Positions 51,211 through 60,070 of a DNA stretch of 64,000 nucleotides are shown in pieces. The notes under the pieces were generated by a model that did no database searches, was not told the origin of the DNA, and saw nothing but the letters and a program-made list of their open reading frames with translations. Origin of the DNA: Mycolicibacterium phlei (GTDB taxonomy: Bacteria; Actinomycetota; Actinomycetes; Mycobacteriales; Mycobacteriaceae); NCBI RefSeq assembly GCF_001583415.1, contig NZ_CP014475.1:5270001-5334000 (forward strand), written 5' to 3'. The position numbers and the translations under genes are program-made. Position 1 is the stretch's first letter, and the number at the start of each line of letters is the position of its first letter.

Positions 51211-51878
51211 TGCCGACCGCGATGATCACCGGCGCCTCGCGCGGCCTCGGCGCCGCGATAGCGCGCGCACTGGCCCCCACCCACACCCTGTTCCTGGCGG
51301 GCCGGCCGTCGGAACGGCTGGACGCGGTGGCCGCGGAGTTCGGGGCCACCACGTGGCCGATCGACCTGGCCGACCCCGCCGGGATCGAGACCGCCGTCGA
51401 GCCGATCGTGGCGCTCGACGTGCTGATCCACAACGCCGGGGTGGCCTTCCCGGGACGGGTTGCCGAGTCCACCGTCGACGAGTGGCGCACCACCATGGAA
51501 GTGAATGTCATTGGCGCCGTTGCGCTTACGCTGGCGCTGCTGCCCGCGTTGCGGGCGGCGCGCGGGCACGTGGTGTTCGTGAACTCCGGGGCGGGTATCA
51601 ACGCCTCACCGGGGCTGGCGTCCTACACGGCCAGCAAGTTCGCGCTGCGGGGGTTCGCCGACTCGCTGCGCAACGACGAACCGTCGCTGCGGGTGACGTC
51701 GGTACACCCGGGCCGGATCGCCACCGAGATGCAGGAGGGCCTGGTCGCCTACGAGGGCGGCACGTACGACCCGGCGCGGTTCCTGAGCCCCGAGACCGTC
51801 GCGAAGGTGATCGCCGACGCGGTGCACACGCCGCCGGACGCCCACGTGCACGAGGTCATCGTCCGCCCCCACCGGTGA
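51210..51878 (+). CDS. Short-chain dehydrogenase/reductase
   Basis: A 222-aa protein. TGASRGLGAAIARAL is the cofactor Gly motif, NAG follows at IHNAGVA (near 81), and the catalytic set is Ser in VNSGAG and YTASK (Tyr near 141, Lys near 145). It lacks an acidic residue at the end of beta-2 (FLAGRPSER), suggesting NADP(H). Substrate unknown. The gene ends in the left arm of a hairpin shared with the DUF559 gene. Confidence 0.9.
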   Translation: MPTAMITGASRGLGAAIARALAPTHTLFLAGRPSERLDAVAAEFGATTWPIDLADPAGIETAVEPIVALDVLIHNAGVAFPGRVAESTVDEWRTTMEVNVIGAVALTLALLPALRAARGHVVFVNSGAGINASPGLASYTASKFALRGFADSLRNDEPSLRVTSVHPGRIATEMQEGLVAYEGGTYDPARFLSPETVAKVIADAVHTPPDAHVHEVIVRPHR

Positions 51879-51925
51879 TTTCGGTGTAGTTGGTGGCGGT
51901 ACGCGCAACTAACTACACCCGAATC
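51877..51925. repeat. Hairpin related to the one at 52816, left flank of the DUF559 gene
   Basis: GATTTCGGTGTAGTTGGT (51877-51894) can pair with a right arm ending AACTACACCCGAATC (51911-51925) with a few mismatches. The SDR stop lies at its left base and the DUF559 stop codon lies inside its right arm, so it can terminate both convergent genes. The arm GATTTCGGTGTAGTT recurs, inverted, at 52816-52868. Confidence 0.7.
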
Positions 51926-52773
51926 GCGGAGCGGATGGTCGCGATGACCCGCTCCGGATAGCAGGTCAGGTCAAGCCAGGTGAACCGGAGCACGGTCCAG
52001 CCGCGCAGCGTGATGGCGTTCTGCCGCACCCGGTCGCCGTGGAACTCGTCGGTCCCGGTGTGGAATGCGAGGCCGTCGGTCTCGACAGCGACCTTCTGGC
52101 GAGCGAACGCCACATCGACCACGTAACCACCGACCGGGTAGTTCGCAACCCAACCGGTGATGCCCGCCTCCTTGAGCAGCGTGATCAGCAGTCGTTCGGC
52201 GGCCGAACGCGCGCCGTCGGCGGCGACCTGCAGGAGCCTGCGCGCGGCCGGCGATCCGTATCGCCCCTTGTTGCGCAGCTGCGCGCGCCAGAGCTCGCCC
52301 AGCGCGACGACGTCCCGCTGCAGGGCGCGGTCGAGGATCTTCGCGCCGTCGCGGGTGCGGGTCGCCGCCTCGATCACGGTCAGCGGAATCGCGGTGACGC
52401 GCAGTCCGTTGCGCTCCACGACGTCGACGTCGGCAAGGTTGCGTCTGCGCAGCCGCACTCCCGCGATGGCCCGGCCGCTGGCATTACGCGGCATCGTCAC
52501 TTCCACCGGGTCCGGCGCGAACCGCGTGAGGTTGTGCCACCAGGCGGCGGCCAGTCCGCTCGCGGCGGCGTTGGGCCCCAGGCTCCAGACCGCGACGCGG
52601 ATGCGCGCCGCGTCCGAGAAGGGGCGGTCGTTGACGAAGTACACGCCGCGCGCACAGCGCAGCCACTGCCCTGACCGCACCCGCCTGCTGACCGCGTCCC
52701 TGCTCATGCCGATGCTTCGGGCGTGGTCGAGTGTCAGGACGCCGTCATGACGACGGAGATATTCGCTGAGCAC
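51913..52773 (-). CDS. DUF559 endonuclease-like protein with AbiEi-type HTH N-terminus
   Basis: A 286-aa protein from GTG 52773. The N-terminal half (LSEYLRRHDGVLTLDHARSIGMSRDAVSRRVRSGQWLRCARGVYFV) is the winged HTH seen in AbiEi-type antitoxins. The C-terminal 110 residues (VDVAFARQKVAVETDGLAFHTG, HGDRVRQNAITLRGWTVLRFTWLDL) form a DUF559 domain, a PD-(D/E)xK/Vsr-like nuclease fold with D, E and K-like residues in place. Many actinobacteria carry several copies; no function is proved. It has no toxin partner gene here and is bracketed by two related hairpins. Confidence 0.85.
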   Translation of the reverse strand: MLSEYLRRHDGVLTLDHARSIGMSRDAVSRRVRSGQWLRCARGVYFVNDRPFSDAARIRVAVWSLGPNAAASGLAAAWWHNLTRFAPDPVEVTMPRNASGRAIAGVRLRRRNLADVDVVERNGLRVTAIPLTVIEAATRTRDGAKILDRALQRDVVALGELWRAQLRNKGRYGSPAARRLLQVAADGARSAAERLLITLLKEAGITGWVANYPVGGYVVDVAFARQKVAVETDGLAFHTGTDEFHGDRVRQNAITLRGWTVLRFTWLDLTCYPERVIATIRSAIRV

Positions 52774-52815
52774 GTCGGTAGGACGCGCCCACCGCCGCGA
52801 CCGGTTCCACTTGCC

Positions 52816-52868
52816 GCGGTTTGGGTGTAGTTAGTGGCGACCAGCACCACTAACTACACCGAAATCGC
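52816..52868. repeat. Hairpin related to the one at 51877, right flank of the DUF559 gene
   Basis: GGTGTAGTTAGTGG (52824-52837) pairs perfectly with 52847-52860 around a 9-nt loop, and the flanks 52816-52823 and 52861-52868 extend the stem with two mismatches. It begins two bases after the leuS stop codon, so it can serve as the leuS terminator. Confidence 0.75.
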
Positions 52869-52869
52869 C

Positions 52870-55713
52870 CTAGACGACGAGGTTGACCAGGCGGCCGGGG
52901 ACGACGATCACCTTCTTCGGGGTCGCCCCGGCCAGGAACGCCTGCACCTTCTCGTCGGCCAGCGCGGCCTTCTCCAGGGTGTCCTTGTCGGCGTCGGCGG
53001 CCACCGTGACGTGCCCGCGCACCTTGCCGTTGACCTGCACCGGGTACTCGACGGTGTCCTCGACGAGATACTTCGGGTCGGCCACCGGGAACGGGCCGTG
53101 CGCCAGGAAGGTGTCGTGGCCCAGCCGCCGCCACAGCTCCTCGGCCAGGTGCGGGGCCAGCGGCGCCACCATCAACACCAGCGGCTCCAGCGCCGCGCGC
53201 GCGGTGACGTTCTGCTTGGTCAGGTGGTTGGTGTACTCGATGAGCTTGGCCGCCGCGGTGTTGTTGCGCAGGTTCTGGTAGTCCTCCGTCACCCCGGCGA
53301 TGGTGCGGTGCAACAACTTCAGCGTCTGCTCGTCGATCGCCTCATGCTCGGAGACCCGGGTGGCCCCGGTGCTCTCGTCGACCACCAGACGCCACACCCG
53401 CTGCAGGAACCGGTGGGCGCCGACGACGTCCTTGGTGGCCCACGGCCGCGACGCCTCCAGCGGGCCCATCGACATCTCGTACACCCGCAGCGTGTCGGCG
53501 CCGTAGTCGTCGCAGATCTCGTCGGGCGAGACCGAGTTCTTCAGGCTCTTGCCGATCTTGCCGAACTCCTGGTTGACCTCGATCTCGCCGTCGGGCCCGT
53601 TCCAGTAGAACTTCCCGTCGCGCTCAACGACTTCCGCGGCCGGCACGTACGCCCCGCGCGAATCGGTGTAGGCGAAGGCCTGAATGTAGCCCTGGTTGAC
53701 CAGCCGGCGGTACGGCTCCTTCGAGGTGACGTACCCCAGGTCGTAGAGCACCTTGTGCCAGAACCGCGAGTACAGCAGGTGCAGCACCGCGTGCTCGACG
53801 CCGCCGACGTAGAGGTCGACGCCACCCGGATCGTCGGGGCCGTGCTCGGCGGGCCGCGGCCCCATCCAGTAGCGCTCGTTCTCCTTGTCGCACAACGCTT
53901 CACTGTTGTTCGGGTCGGTGTAGCGCAGCTCGTACCAGGAGCTGCCCGCCCACTGCGGCATCACGTTGGTGTCGCGGGTGTAGCGCTTCAGGCCGTCGCC
54001 CAGGTCGAGTTCGACGTTGACCCAGTCGGTGGCCTTGTTCAGCGGCGGCGACGGCTCGCTGTCGGCGTCGTCCGGATCGAACAGCACCGGCGAGTAGTCC
54101 GGCACGTCGGGCAACTCGACCGGCAGCATCGACTCCGGCAGCGCATGCGCGCGGCCGTCCTCGTCGTAGACGATCGGGAACGGCTCACCCCAGTAGCGCT
54201 GCCGCGCGAACAGCCAGTCGCGCAGCTTGTACTCCACCCGGGCCTGTCCGCGACCCTGCTCGGCCAGCCGCGCGGTGACCGCCTCCTTGGCCGCCTCCAC
54301 GCTCAGCCCGTTGAGGTAGTCGGAGTTGACGATCTCGCCCTCGCCGGTGTAGGCGGCCTCCGAAACATCGCCTCCGGCAACGACTTCCACGATCGGCAGC
54401 CCGAAGGTGGTAGCGAAGTCCCAGTCGCGCTGGTCGTGGCCGGGCACCGCCATGATCGCGCCGGTGCCGTAGCCCAGCAGCACGTAGTCGGCGATGAACA
54501 CCGGGATCTTCGCGCCGTTGACCGGGTTGGTCGCGTACGCGCCGAGGAAGACACCGGTCTTGGTCTTGTTCTCCTGGCGCTCCAGGTCCGACTTCGCCGC
54601 GATCGAGGCCCGGTAGGCGGCCACCGCCTCGGCCGGGGTCGCGGCACCGAAGGTCCAGCGCTCGTCCACCCCGTCCGGCCAGGCCTCGGCCGTCAGCTGG
54701 TCGACCAGATCGTGCTCGGGCGCCAGCACCATGTAGGTCGCGCCGAACAGCGTGTCCGGACGGGTGGTGAACACCTCGATGTCGCCGGCGTCGGTGCCGA
54801 ACAGCACCGACGCGCCGGTCGAGCGCCCGATCCAGTTGCGCTGCATGGTCTTGACCTTCTCCGGCCAGTCCAGCAGGTCCAGATCGTCGAGCAGCCGGTC
54901 CGAGTAGGCGGTGATGCGCATCATCCACTGCCGCAACCGCTTCCGGAACACCGGGAAGTTGCCCCGCTCGCTGCGCCCCTCGGAGGTGACCTCCTCGTTG
55001 GCCAGCACCGTGCCCAGCCCGGGGCACCAGTTCACCATCGAGTCCGCGCGGTACACCAGCCGGTAGGAGTCGATGACGTCGGCGCGCTCGCCCTTCGACA
55101 GCGAGGCCCAGTCCCGGCCGTCATCCAGTGTGCGCACACCGGAGTCGAATTCGGCGATCAGCTCGGCGATCGGGCGGGCCTTGTTCTGCTCCTTGTCGAA
55201 CCAGGCGTTGTAGATCTGCAGGAAGATCCACTGCGTCCACTTGTAGTAGTCGACGTCGGTGGTGGAGAAGCTGCGCCGCGAGTCGTGGCCGAGCCCGAGC
55301 CGGCCCAGCTGGCGGCGGAAGTTGACGATGTTGGCCTCGGTGCGCTCCCGCGGATGGGTGCCGGTCTGGATCGCGTACTGCTCGGCGGGCAGGCCGAACG
55401 CGTCGAAGCCCAACGCGTGCAGAACATTCCGGCCCTGCATCCGGTAGTAGCGGGCGTAGACGTCGGTCGCGATGTAACCCAACGGGTGTCCCACGTGCAG
55501 GCCGTCGCCCGACGGGTACGGGAACATGTCCTGGACGAACATCTTGTCCTGCGGCACCGGGGACCCGTCCGCCGGCGCCAACGAGCCGACGGGGTTGGGC
55601 ACGTGGAAGGTGCCGGCCTCCTCCCACCGCTGCTGCCAGGCGCGCTCGATCTGGCCGGCCAGCTCCGCGGTGTAGCGGTGCTGCGGGGTGTCGGTGGTCG
55701 GCGTTTCAGTCAC
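52870..55713 (-). CDS. leuS: Leucyl-tRNA synthetase
   Basis: A 947-aa protein (M. tuberculosis 969). The class I signature HVGH is at about residue 74 (SGDGLHVGHPLGY); the KMSKS equivalent KIGKS is near 722 (GKIGKSLKNSVSP). The CP1 editing domain lies between (TTRPDTLFGATYM; TGAIMAVPGHDQRDWDF). The GTG start at 55713 begins VTETPTTD. It charges tRNA-Leu and edits norvaline and isoleucine. Confidence 0.98.
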   Translation of the reverse strand: MTETPTTDTPQHRYTAELAGQIERAWQQRWEEAGTFHVPNPVGSLAPADGSPVPQDKMFVQDMFPYPSGDGLHVGHPLGYIATDVYARYYRMQGRNVLHALGFDAFGLPAEQYAIQTGTHPRERTEANIVNFRRQLGRLGLGHDSRRSFSTTDVDYYKWTQWIFLQIYNAWFDKEQNKARPIAELIAEFDSGVRTLDDGRDWASLSKGERADVIDSYRLVYRADSMVNWCPGLGTVLANEEVTSEGRSERGNFPVFRKRLRQWMMRITAYSDRLLDDLDLLDWPEKVKTMQRNWIGRSTGASVLFGTDAGDIEVFTTRPDTLFGATYMVLAPEHDLVDQLTAEAWPDGVDERWTFGAATPAEAVAAYRASIAAKSDLERQENKTKTGVFLGAYATNPVNGAKIPVFIADYVLLGYGTGAIMAVPGHDQRDWDFATTFGLPIVEVVAGGDVSEAAYTGEGEIVNSDYLNGLSVEAAKEAVTARLAEQGRGQARVEYKLRDWLFARQRYWGEPFPIVYDEDGRAHALPESMLPVELPDVPDYSPVLFDPDDADSEPSPPLNKATDWVNVELDLGDGLKRYTRDTNVMPQWAGSSWYELRYTDPNNSEALCDKENERYWMGPRPAEHGPDDPGGVDLYVGGVEHAVLHLLYSRFWHKVLYDLGYVTSKEPYRRLVNQGYIQAFAYTDSRGAYVPAAEVVERDGKFYWNGPDGEIEVNQEFGKIGKSLKNSVSPDEICDDYGADTLRVYEMSMGPLEASRPWATKDVVGAHRFLQRVWRLVVDESTGATRVSEHEAIDEQTLKLLHRTIAGVTEDYQNLRNNTAAAKLIEYTNHLTKQNVTARAALEPLVLMVAPLAPHLAEELWRRLGHDTFLAHGPFPVADPKYLVEDTVEYPVQVNGKVRGHVTVAADADKDTLEKAALADEKVQAFLAGATPKKVIVVPGRLVNLVV

Positions 55714-55889
55714 GTGAACAGGGTATAAGCCCGCCGATTGTGACGTGTTCGGCCACGGGTTGGTCTCGGTTGCATTGCGGGGAAGTCAGAACACGGTTGC
55801 AGGTCGATTCCAGCCCTGGTGGCTAACCTCCGCGGCTGGCTACAGTCAGCGCCTGACCTCAACCGAGCTGTTGTAAAGGACCGACGCAG

Positions 55890-56840
55890 ATGATCGAGAT
55901 CGCCCCTCGCTGGCGGATTCTGGCCGCAGGTGTGGCCGCCGCCACCGCCGGCGTCCTCGGCCTGGCGGGCCCGACAGCGTCGGCCCAGCCAGTTGTCCCG
56001 CAACCCCCGCAGCCGACCCCCGCGGTGACCGACAGGCAGATCCAGACCCAGCAGGGTGTGGTCCCCGACACCCTGAATGTCGGCACCGGCACCGCCCCGG
56101 CCGCCGTCCCCGGCGCGGCCGGCGCCCAGGCCGCGGTGCCCGCGATCGTGCCCGCGACCTCGGGCACCATCCACGAGTTCCTGGAGAGCAAGGGCGTCAC
56201 GCTCGAACCGCAGAGCAGCAAGGACTTCACCGCGCTGAACATCGTGCTGCCGATGCCGCGCGGCTGGGCGCACGTCCCCGACCCCAACGTGCCCGACGCG
56301 TTCGCGGTCATCGCCGACCGGGTCGGCGGTGACGGGCTGTACACCTCGAACGCCCAGCTGGTGGTGTACAAGCTGGTCGGCGGCGAGTTCGACCCCCGCG
56401 AGGCGATCAGCCACGGCTTCATCGACAGCCAGCAGCTGCCCGCCTGGCGGTCCACCGCCGCGTCCTTCGCCGACTGGGGTGGGATGCCGTCGTCGCTGAT
56501 CGAGGGCACCTACCGGGACAACTCGCTGACGCTGAACACCTCCCGTCGGCACGTTCTGGCCAGCACCGACACCGAGCACTACCTGGTGTCGCTGGCCGTC
56601 ACCACCAGCGTCGAGCAGGCGGTTCCGGCCGCCCAGGCCACCGACGCGATCGTCAACGGCTTCCGGGTCGCGGTTCCGGGCAAGACCCCGCCGGCCGCGC
56701 CGGCGCAGCCCGCGATCCCCGCCGCACCCGGCGCGATGCTTCCGGCGACCCCCGGCACCCCCGCTGTGGTGCCGGGCACGGTGTCGCCGGTGTCGACCCC
56801 CGTCAGGGCCCCGGCGTCACAGGCGCTGGTCGCGGGGTGA
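55890..56840 (+). CDS. mtc28: Proline-rich 28 kDa antigen homologue (LpqN family, Mtc28-like)
   Basis: A 316-aa exported protein: signal peptide (ILAAGVAAATAGVLGLAGPTASA), Pro/Ala-rich stretch, then an LpqN-type domain (about 95-255: IHEFLESKGVTLEPQSSKDFTALNIVLPMPRGWAHVPDP) and a Pro/Ala-rich tail. It corresponds in position to Rv0040c. Some LpqN-family proteins bind glycolipid precursors in the periplasm; Mtc28 itself has no known role. No lipobox Cys is seen, so it is secreted rather than lipid-anchored. Confidence 0.9.
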   Translation: MIEIAPRWRILAAGVAAATAGVLGLAGPTASAQPVVPQPPQPTPAVTDRQIQTQQGVVPDTLNVGTGTAPAAVPGAAGAQAAVPAIVPATSGTIHEFLESKGVTLEPQSSKDFTALNIVLPMPRGWAHVPDPNVPDAFAVIADRVGGDGLYTSNAQLVVYKLVGGEFDPREAISHGFIDSQQLPAWRSTAASFADWGGMPSSLIEGTYRDNSLTLNTSRRHVLASTDTEHYLVSLAVTTSVEQAVPAAQATDAIVNGFRVAVPGKTPPAAPAQPAIPAAPGAMLPATPGTPAVVPGTVSPVSTPVRAPASQALVAG

Positions 56841-56922
56841 GGGACATGTCCCCCGGGCGAAGCCTGGCGCCCGGGGGACGCCCCACCCGGCCCGATTTGC
56901 CGTCCCTCGTAAGCTGGACTCC

Positions 56923-57288
56923 ATGCAAATCGCCGCGGTGCTGTGTCTGTGCGCCGCCGTCGCGACCGCAGCGCTCGGTCTCTGGCTGCTGACGCGGCCC
57001 CGCTCCGGCGACCACGTCCGCGAGGTGCTGCGCTCGGTCGCCCCCACCCAGTTGGCCGCGGCCGCCATGCTCGCCGCGGGCGGTGCCGTCGCGCTGGCCG
57101 TCGACACCGGCACCGGGGTGGTGCTGCTCGCGATCTGCGTGCTCGGCGCGGTGGGCACCGTCGCCGCCGGATGCTGGCAGAGCGCCACGGCGGTGGCCCG
57201 CCAGGAGGCCGCCCGCCGCAAGGCCGGCGCGGGCACCGGCGGCTGCGGCAACGCGTGCGCCACCTGCACGCTGTCCTGCGACCGCTAG
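56923..57288 (+). CDS. Small membrane protein with C-terminal Cys cluster (Rv0039c-like)
   Basis: A 121-aa protein. Three hydrophobic segments (MQIAAVLCLCAAVATAALGLWLL; LAAAAMLAAGGAVALAV; VLLAICVLGAVGTVAAG) are followed by a basic linker and GGCGNACATCTLSCDR, four cysteines in 13 residues. That tail would suit a metal or Fe-S site, or disulfides. It matches Rv0039c in position and size. It ends four bases into the convergent yqgE gene. Function unknown. Confidence 0.8.
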   Translation: MQIAAVLCLCAAVATAALGLWLLTRPRSGDHVREVLRSVAPTQLAAAAMLAAGGAVALAVDTGTGVVLLAICVLGAVGTVAAGCWQSATAVARQEAARRKAGAGTGGCGNACATCTLSCDR

Positions 57289-57890
57289 TTGCGGCTGACG
57301 TCGATCGGGTGCGTCGCCAGCAGCGACAACGGCAACGGCTGACGCCTCAGCACCCGACCCCACAGATCCACCCGCGGTTCGACCAGCACATCAGAAGGCA
57401 ACGCGGACAACACGATCCAGTCATCGCGTTCGATCTCGCCGTCGAGCTGGCCGATCGTCCAACCCGAGTAGCCCGCGAAGATCCGCGCCCCCTCCAGAAC
57501 CGGGGCGACGGTGTCGGGGTCGGCGTCGAGGTCGACCATCACCACCCGGCCCTGCACATGCCGCAGCCCGGGCACCCCCGTTGCGTCCATGCCTGCGCGC
57601 AGCGTCGCCAGGCACAGCGCCGCGTCGCGCTTCACCGGCCCGCCGATGAACATCGTCTTGGGCTTGGCGACCAGCTTGGCCCACTGCGGAAACACGTTGT
57701 AGACCGCGGTTTCGCTCGGCCGGTTCAGCACCACGCCGAGCGTGCCGCCGTCGTTGTGCTCGACGATGTAGATCACACTGCGCCGGAACGTCGGCTCCAG
57801 CAGGTCGGTGTTGGCCAGAAGCAGCGTGCCGGCCCGCACTCGGGGCGCCGCGGGAGCGACGAAGTCTTCCGGATCCTCTGACTGCGCCAC
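57285..57890 (-). CDS. YqgE/AlgH family protein (Rv0038-like, UPF0301)
   Basis: A 201-aa protein from GTG 57890. VRAGTLLLANTDLLEPTFRRSVIYIVEHNDGGTLGVVLNRPSE and MFIGGPVKRDAALCL, GYSGWTIGQLDGEIERDDWIV are the family signatures. It is a conserved cytosolic protein of unknown activity. It is convergent with the Cys-cluster protein gene. Confidence 0.95.
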   Translation of the reverse strand: MAQSEDPEDFVAPAAPRVRAGTLLLANTDLLEPTFRRSVIYIVEHNDGGTLGVVLNRPSETAVYNVFPQWAKLVAKPKTMFIGGPVKRDAALCLATLRAGMDATGVPGLRHVQGRVVMVDLDADPDTVAPVLEGARIFAGYSGWTIGQLDGEIERDDWIVLSALPSDVLVEPRVDLWGRVLRRQPLPLSLLATHPIDVSRN

Positions 57891-57994
57891 GTTTCCATCA
57901 TGGCACCGGCCACCGGCGCCGGGGCGGACAAGCGCGGCCCGAGCGCGATTATTTGTACTGTGGATCCGGTCCCGACCCGACACCCGACAGAAAC

Positions 57995-59284
57995 GTGATC
58001 CCTGTGGCCGACGCACGCGCAGCGATCGCTGCCTGGCGCTCCGTGCGCGCGCTGCCGCACTTCTGGCGGCTGCTGGAACTGCGGGCGGTCAGCCAGTTCG
58101 GTGACGGCCTGTTCGCGGCGGGGCTGGCGGGGGCGATCCTGTTCAACCCCGAACGCGCCGCCACACCGTGGGCGGTCGCCGGGTCGTTCGCCGTGCTATA
58201 TCTGCCCTACTCGCTGCTGGGCCCGTTCGCCGGCGCCCTGCTCGACCACTGGGACCGCCGGCTGGTGCTCATCGGCGCCAACGCCGCCCGGCTGATCCTG
58301 GTGCTGGCGGTGGCGGCGCTGCTGGCCGCCGGGGCGTCGGATCTGGTGATCCTGTTGGGCGCGTTGATCGTCAACGGCTTCACCCGCTTCGTGTCGTCCG
58401 GGCTGTCGGCGGCGCTGCCCGACGTGGTGCCCCGGCCGCGGGTGGTCGCGATGAACTCGGTGGCGATGGCGACCGGGGCGGCGATGGCGTTCTTCGGTGC
58501 GATCTTCATGCTGGTGCCGCGCCGGCTGTTCGGCGCCGACGACGCCGGCGGTGCGACGGTGATCCTGCTGGTGGCGCTCCCGGTGCTGCTCGCGCTGCTG
58601 CTGTCGGTGCGGTTCCCGCCCGACGTGCTCGGCCCGCACGAGAGCAAACGCACCATCCACGGTTCGGCGCTGTACGCGGTCGCGACCGGCTGGAGCCACG
58701 GCATCCGCACCGTGGCCGCGCTGCCGACCGTGGCTGGCACCCTGGCGGCGCTGGCCGCGCACCGGATGGCGTTCGGCATCAACTCGCTGCTGGTGCTGGT
58801 GATGGTGCGGCACAGCGACGACGTCCACACCGTGGCGGGTCTGGGCACCTCGGTGCTGTTCCTCAGCGCCGCCGGCGCCGGGTCGTTTCTGGCGACCGCG
58901 CTGACGCCGGCGGCGGTGCGGCGCTGGGGGCGCTACGGCACCACCAATCTGGCGCTGCTGTTCGCCGCGGCGGTGCAGCTGGTCGGGGCGGCGCTGTACA
59001 TCCCGCTGATGATCGCCTGCGGGTTCCTGCTCGGCGCCGCGGGTCAGGTGGTCAAGCTGTGCGCGGACTCGGCGATGCAGATGGACGTCGACGACGCGCT
59101 GCGCGGCCACGTGTTCACCGTCCAGGACGCGCTGTTCTGGATCTCGTTCATCCTGGCGATCACCGCGGGCGCGGCGGTCATCCCGCCCGACGGCCGCCAG
59201 CCGCTGCTGGCCGTCGCCGGGGTGGGCGTGTACCTGCTCGGTTTCGTGGTGCATGCCGCCGTCGCACGCCGCGAGCGGCGTTAG
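57995..59284 (+). CDS. MFS transporter (Rv0037c-like)
   Basis: A 429-aa protein from GTG 57995 (VIPVADARAAIAAW); GTG 58004 is also possible. About twelve hydrophobic segments; loop 2-3 motif GALLDHWDRRLVL matches the MFS motif A region (GxLxDxxxRR). It probably exports a small molecule or drug. It is followed after nine bases by the isomerase-like gene. Confidence 0.88.
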   Translation: MIPVADARAAIAAWRSVRALPHFWRLLELRAVSQFGDGLFAAGLAGAILFNPERAATPWAVAGSFAVLYLPYSLLGPFAGALLDHWDRRLVLIGANAARLILVLAVAALLAAGASDLVILLGALIVNGFTRFVSSGLSAALPDVVPRPRVVAMNSVAMATGAAMAFFGAIFMLVPRRLFGADDAGGATVILLVALPVLLALLLSVRFPPDVLGPHESKRTIHGSALYAVATGWSHGIRTVAALPTVAGTLAALAAHRMAFGINSLLVLVMVRHSDDVHTVAGLGTSVLFLSAAGAGSFLATALTPAAVRRWGRYGTTNLALLFAAAVQLVGAALYIPLMIACGFLLGAAGQVVKLCADSAMQMDVDDALRGHVFTVQDALFWISFILAITAGAAVIPPDGRQPLLAVAGVGVYLLGFVVHAAVARRERR

Positions 59285-59293
59285 GGTGACCGC

Positions 59294-60070
59294 ATGGCCG
59301 ACGCCGGTCCCGTGGTGGCGGATCTGCGCAGCGAGAGCGACGAACTCGACGCCCTCGTCAGCGAGCTGCCCGCCGCGCAGTGGGCCGCGCCGACACCGGC
59401 GCCCGGCTGGACCATCGCGCATCAGATCGCGCACCTGCTGTGGACCGACGAGGTCGCGCTGATCGCGATCACCGACGAGGCGGCGTTCGCCGCGCAGCTC
59501 GCCGAGGCGGAGGCCGACCCGGCGGGGTTCGTCGACGCGGCCGCCGGGGAACTGGCCGCCGCCGCGCCCGGGGAGTTGCTGGCCGACTGGCGCCGCGCCC
59601 GCACCCGTCTGCACGACGCGCTGCTCACCGTCGCCGAGGACCGCAGGCTGCCGTGGTTCGGCCCGCCGATGAGCGCGGCGTCGATGGCCACCGCCCGGCT
59701 GATGGAGACCTGGGCGCACGGCCTCGACATCGCCGACGCGCTCGGGGTGCGCCGGCCGGCCACCGCGCGGCTGCGCTCGATCGCGCACCTCGGGGTGCGC
59801 ACCCGCGACTTCGCGTTCACCGTCCACGACCTGCCGGTCCCGGCCGAACCGTTCCACGTGAAACTGACCGCGCCCGACGGCTCGGTGTGGGCGTGGGGTC
59901 CGCCGAATGCGGCGCAGCGGGTGACCGGGCCGGCCGAGGACTTCTGCCTGCTGGTCACCCAGCGCCGGCCGCGCGCCGCGCTGAACGTCACCGCCGAGGG
60001 CCCGGACGCCGAGCGGTGGCTGACGATCGCGCAGGCGTTCGCCGGTCCGCCCGGCGCGGGCCGCGGTTAG
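59294..60070 (+). CDS. Mycothiol-dependent maleylpyruvate isomerase-like protein (Rv0036c-like)
   Basis: A 258-aa protein. The N-terminal DinB-like four-helix domain (PAPGWTIAHQIAHLLWTDEVALIAITDEAAF; METWAHGLDIADALG) holds the metal-binding His residues of the MDMPI/TIGR03084 group; a C-terminal domain follows. Such proteins are thought to use mycothiol as cofactor. It matches Rv0036c in size. Its end overlaps the convergent Asp-rich gene by four bases. Confidence 0.88.
   Translation: MADAGPVVADLRSESDELDALVSELPAAQWAAPTPAPGWTIAHQIAHLLWTDEVALIAITDEAAFAAQLAEAEADPAGFVDAAAGELAAAAPGELLADWRRARTRLHDALLTVAEDRRLPWFGPPMSAASMATARLMETWAHGLDIADALGVRRPATARLRSIAHLGVRTRDFAFTVHDLPVPAEPFHVKLTAPDGSVWAWGPPNAAQRVTGPAEDFCLLVTQRRPRAALNVTAEGPDAERWLTIAQAFAGPPGAGRG

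Noticed and set aside
51877..52868. Insertion sequence with terminal inverted repeats
   Set aside because: No transposase is encoded and no target-site duplication is visible outside the repeats; retained only as a possible cassette.
52834..55728. Forward open frame of 964 codons
   Set aside because: Antisense shadow of leuS; its codons mirror leuS third-position GC, and no protein family is recognisable.
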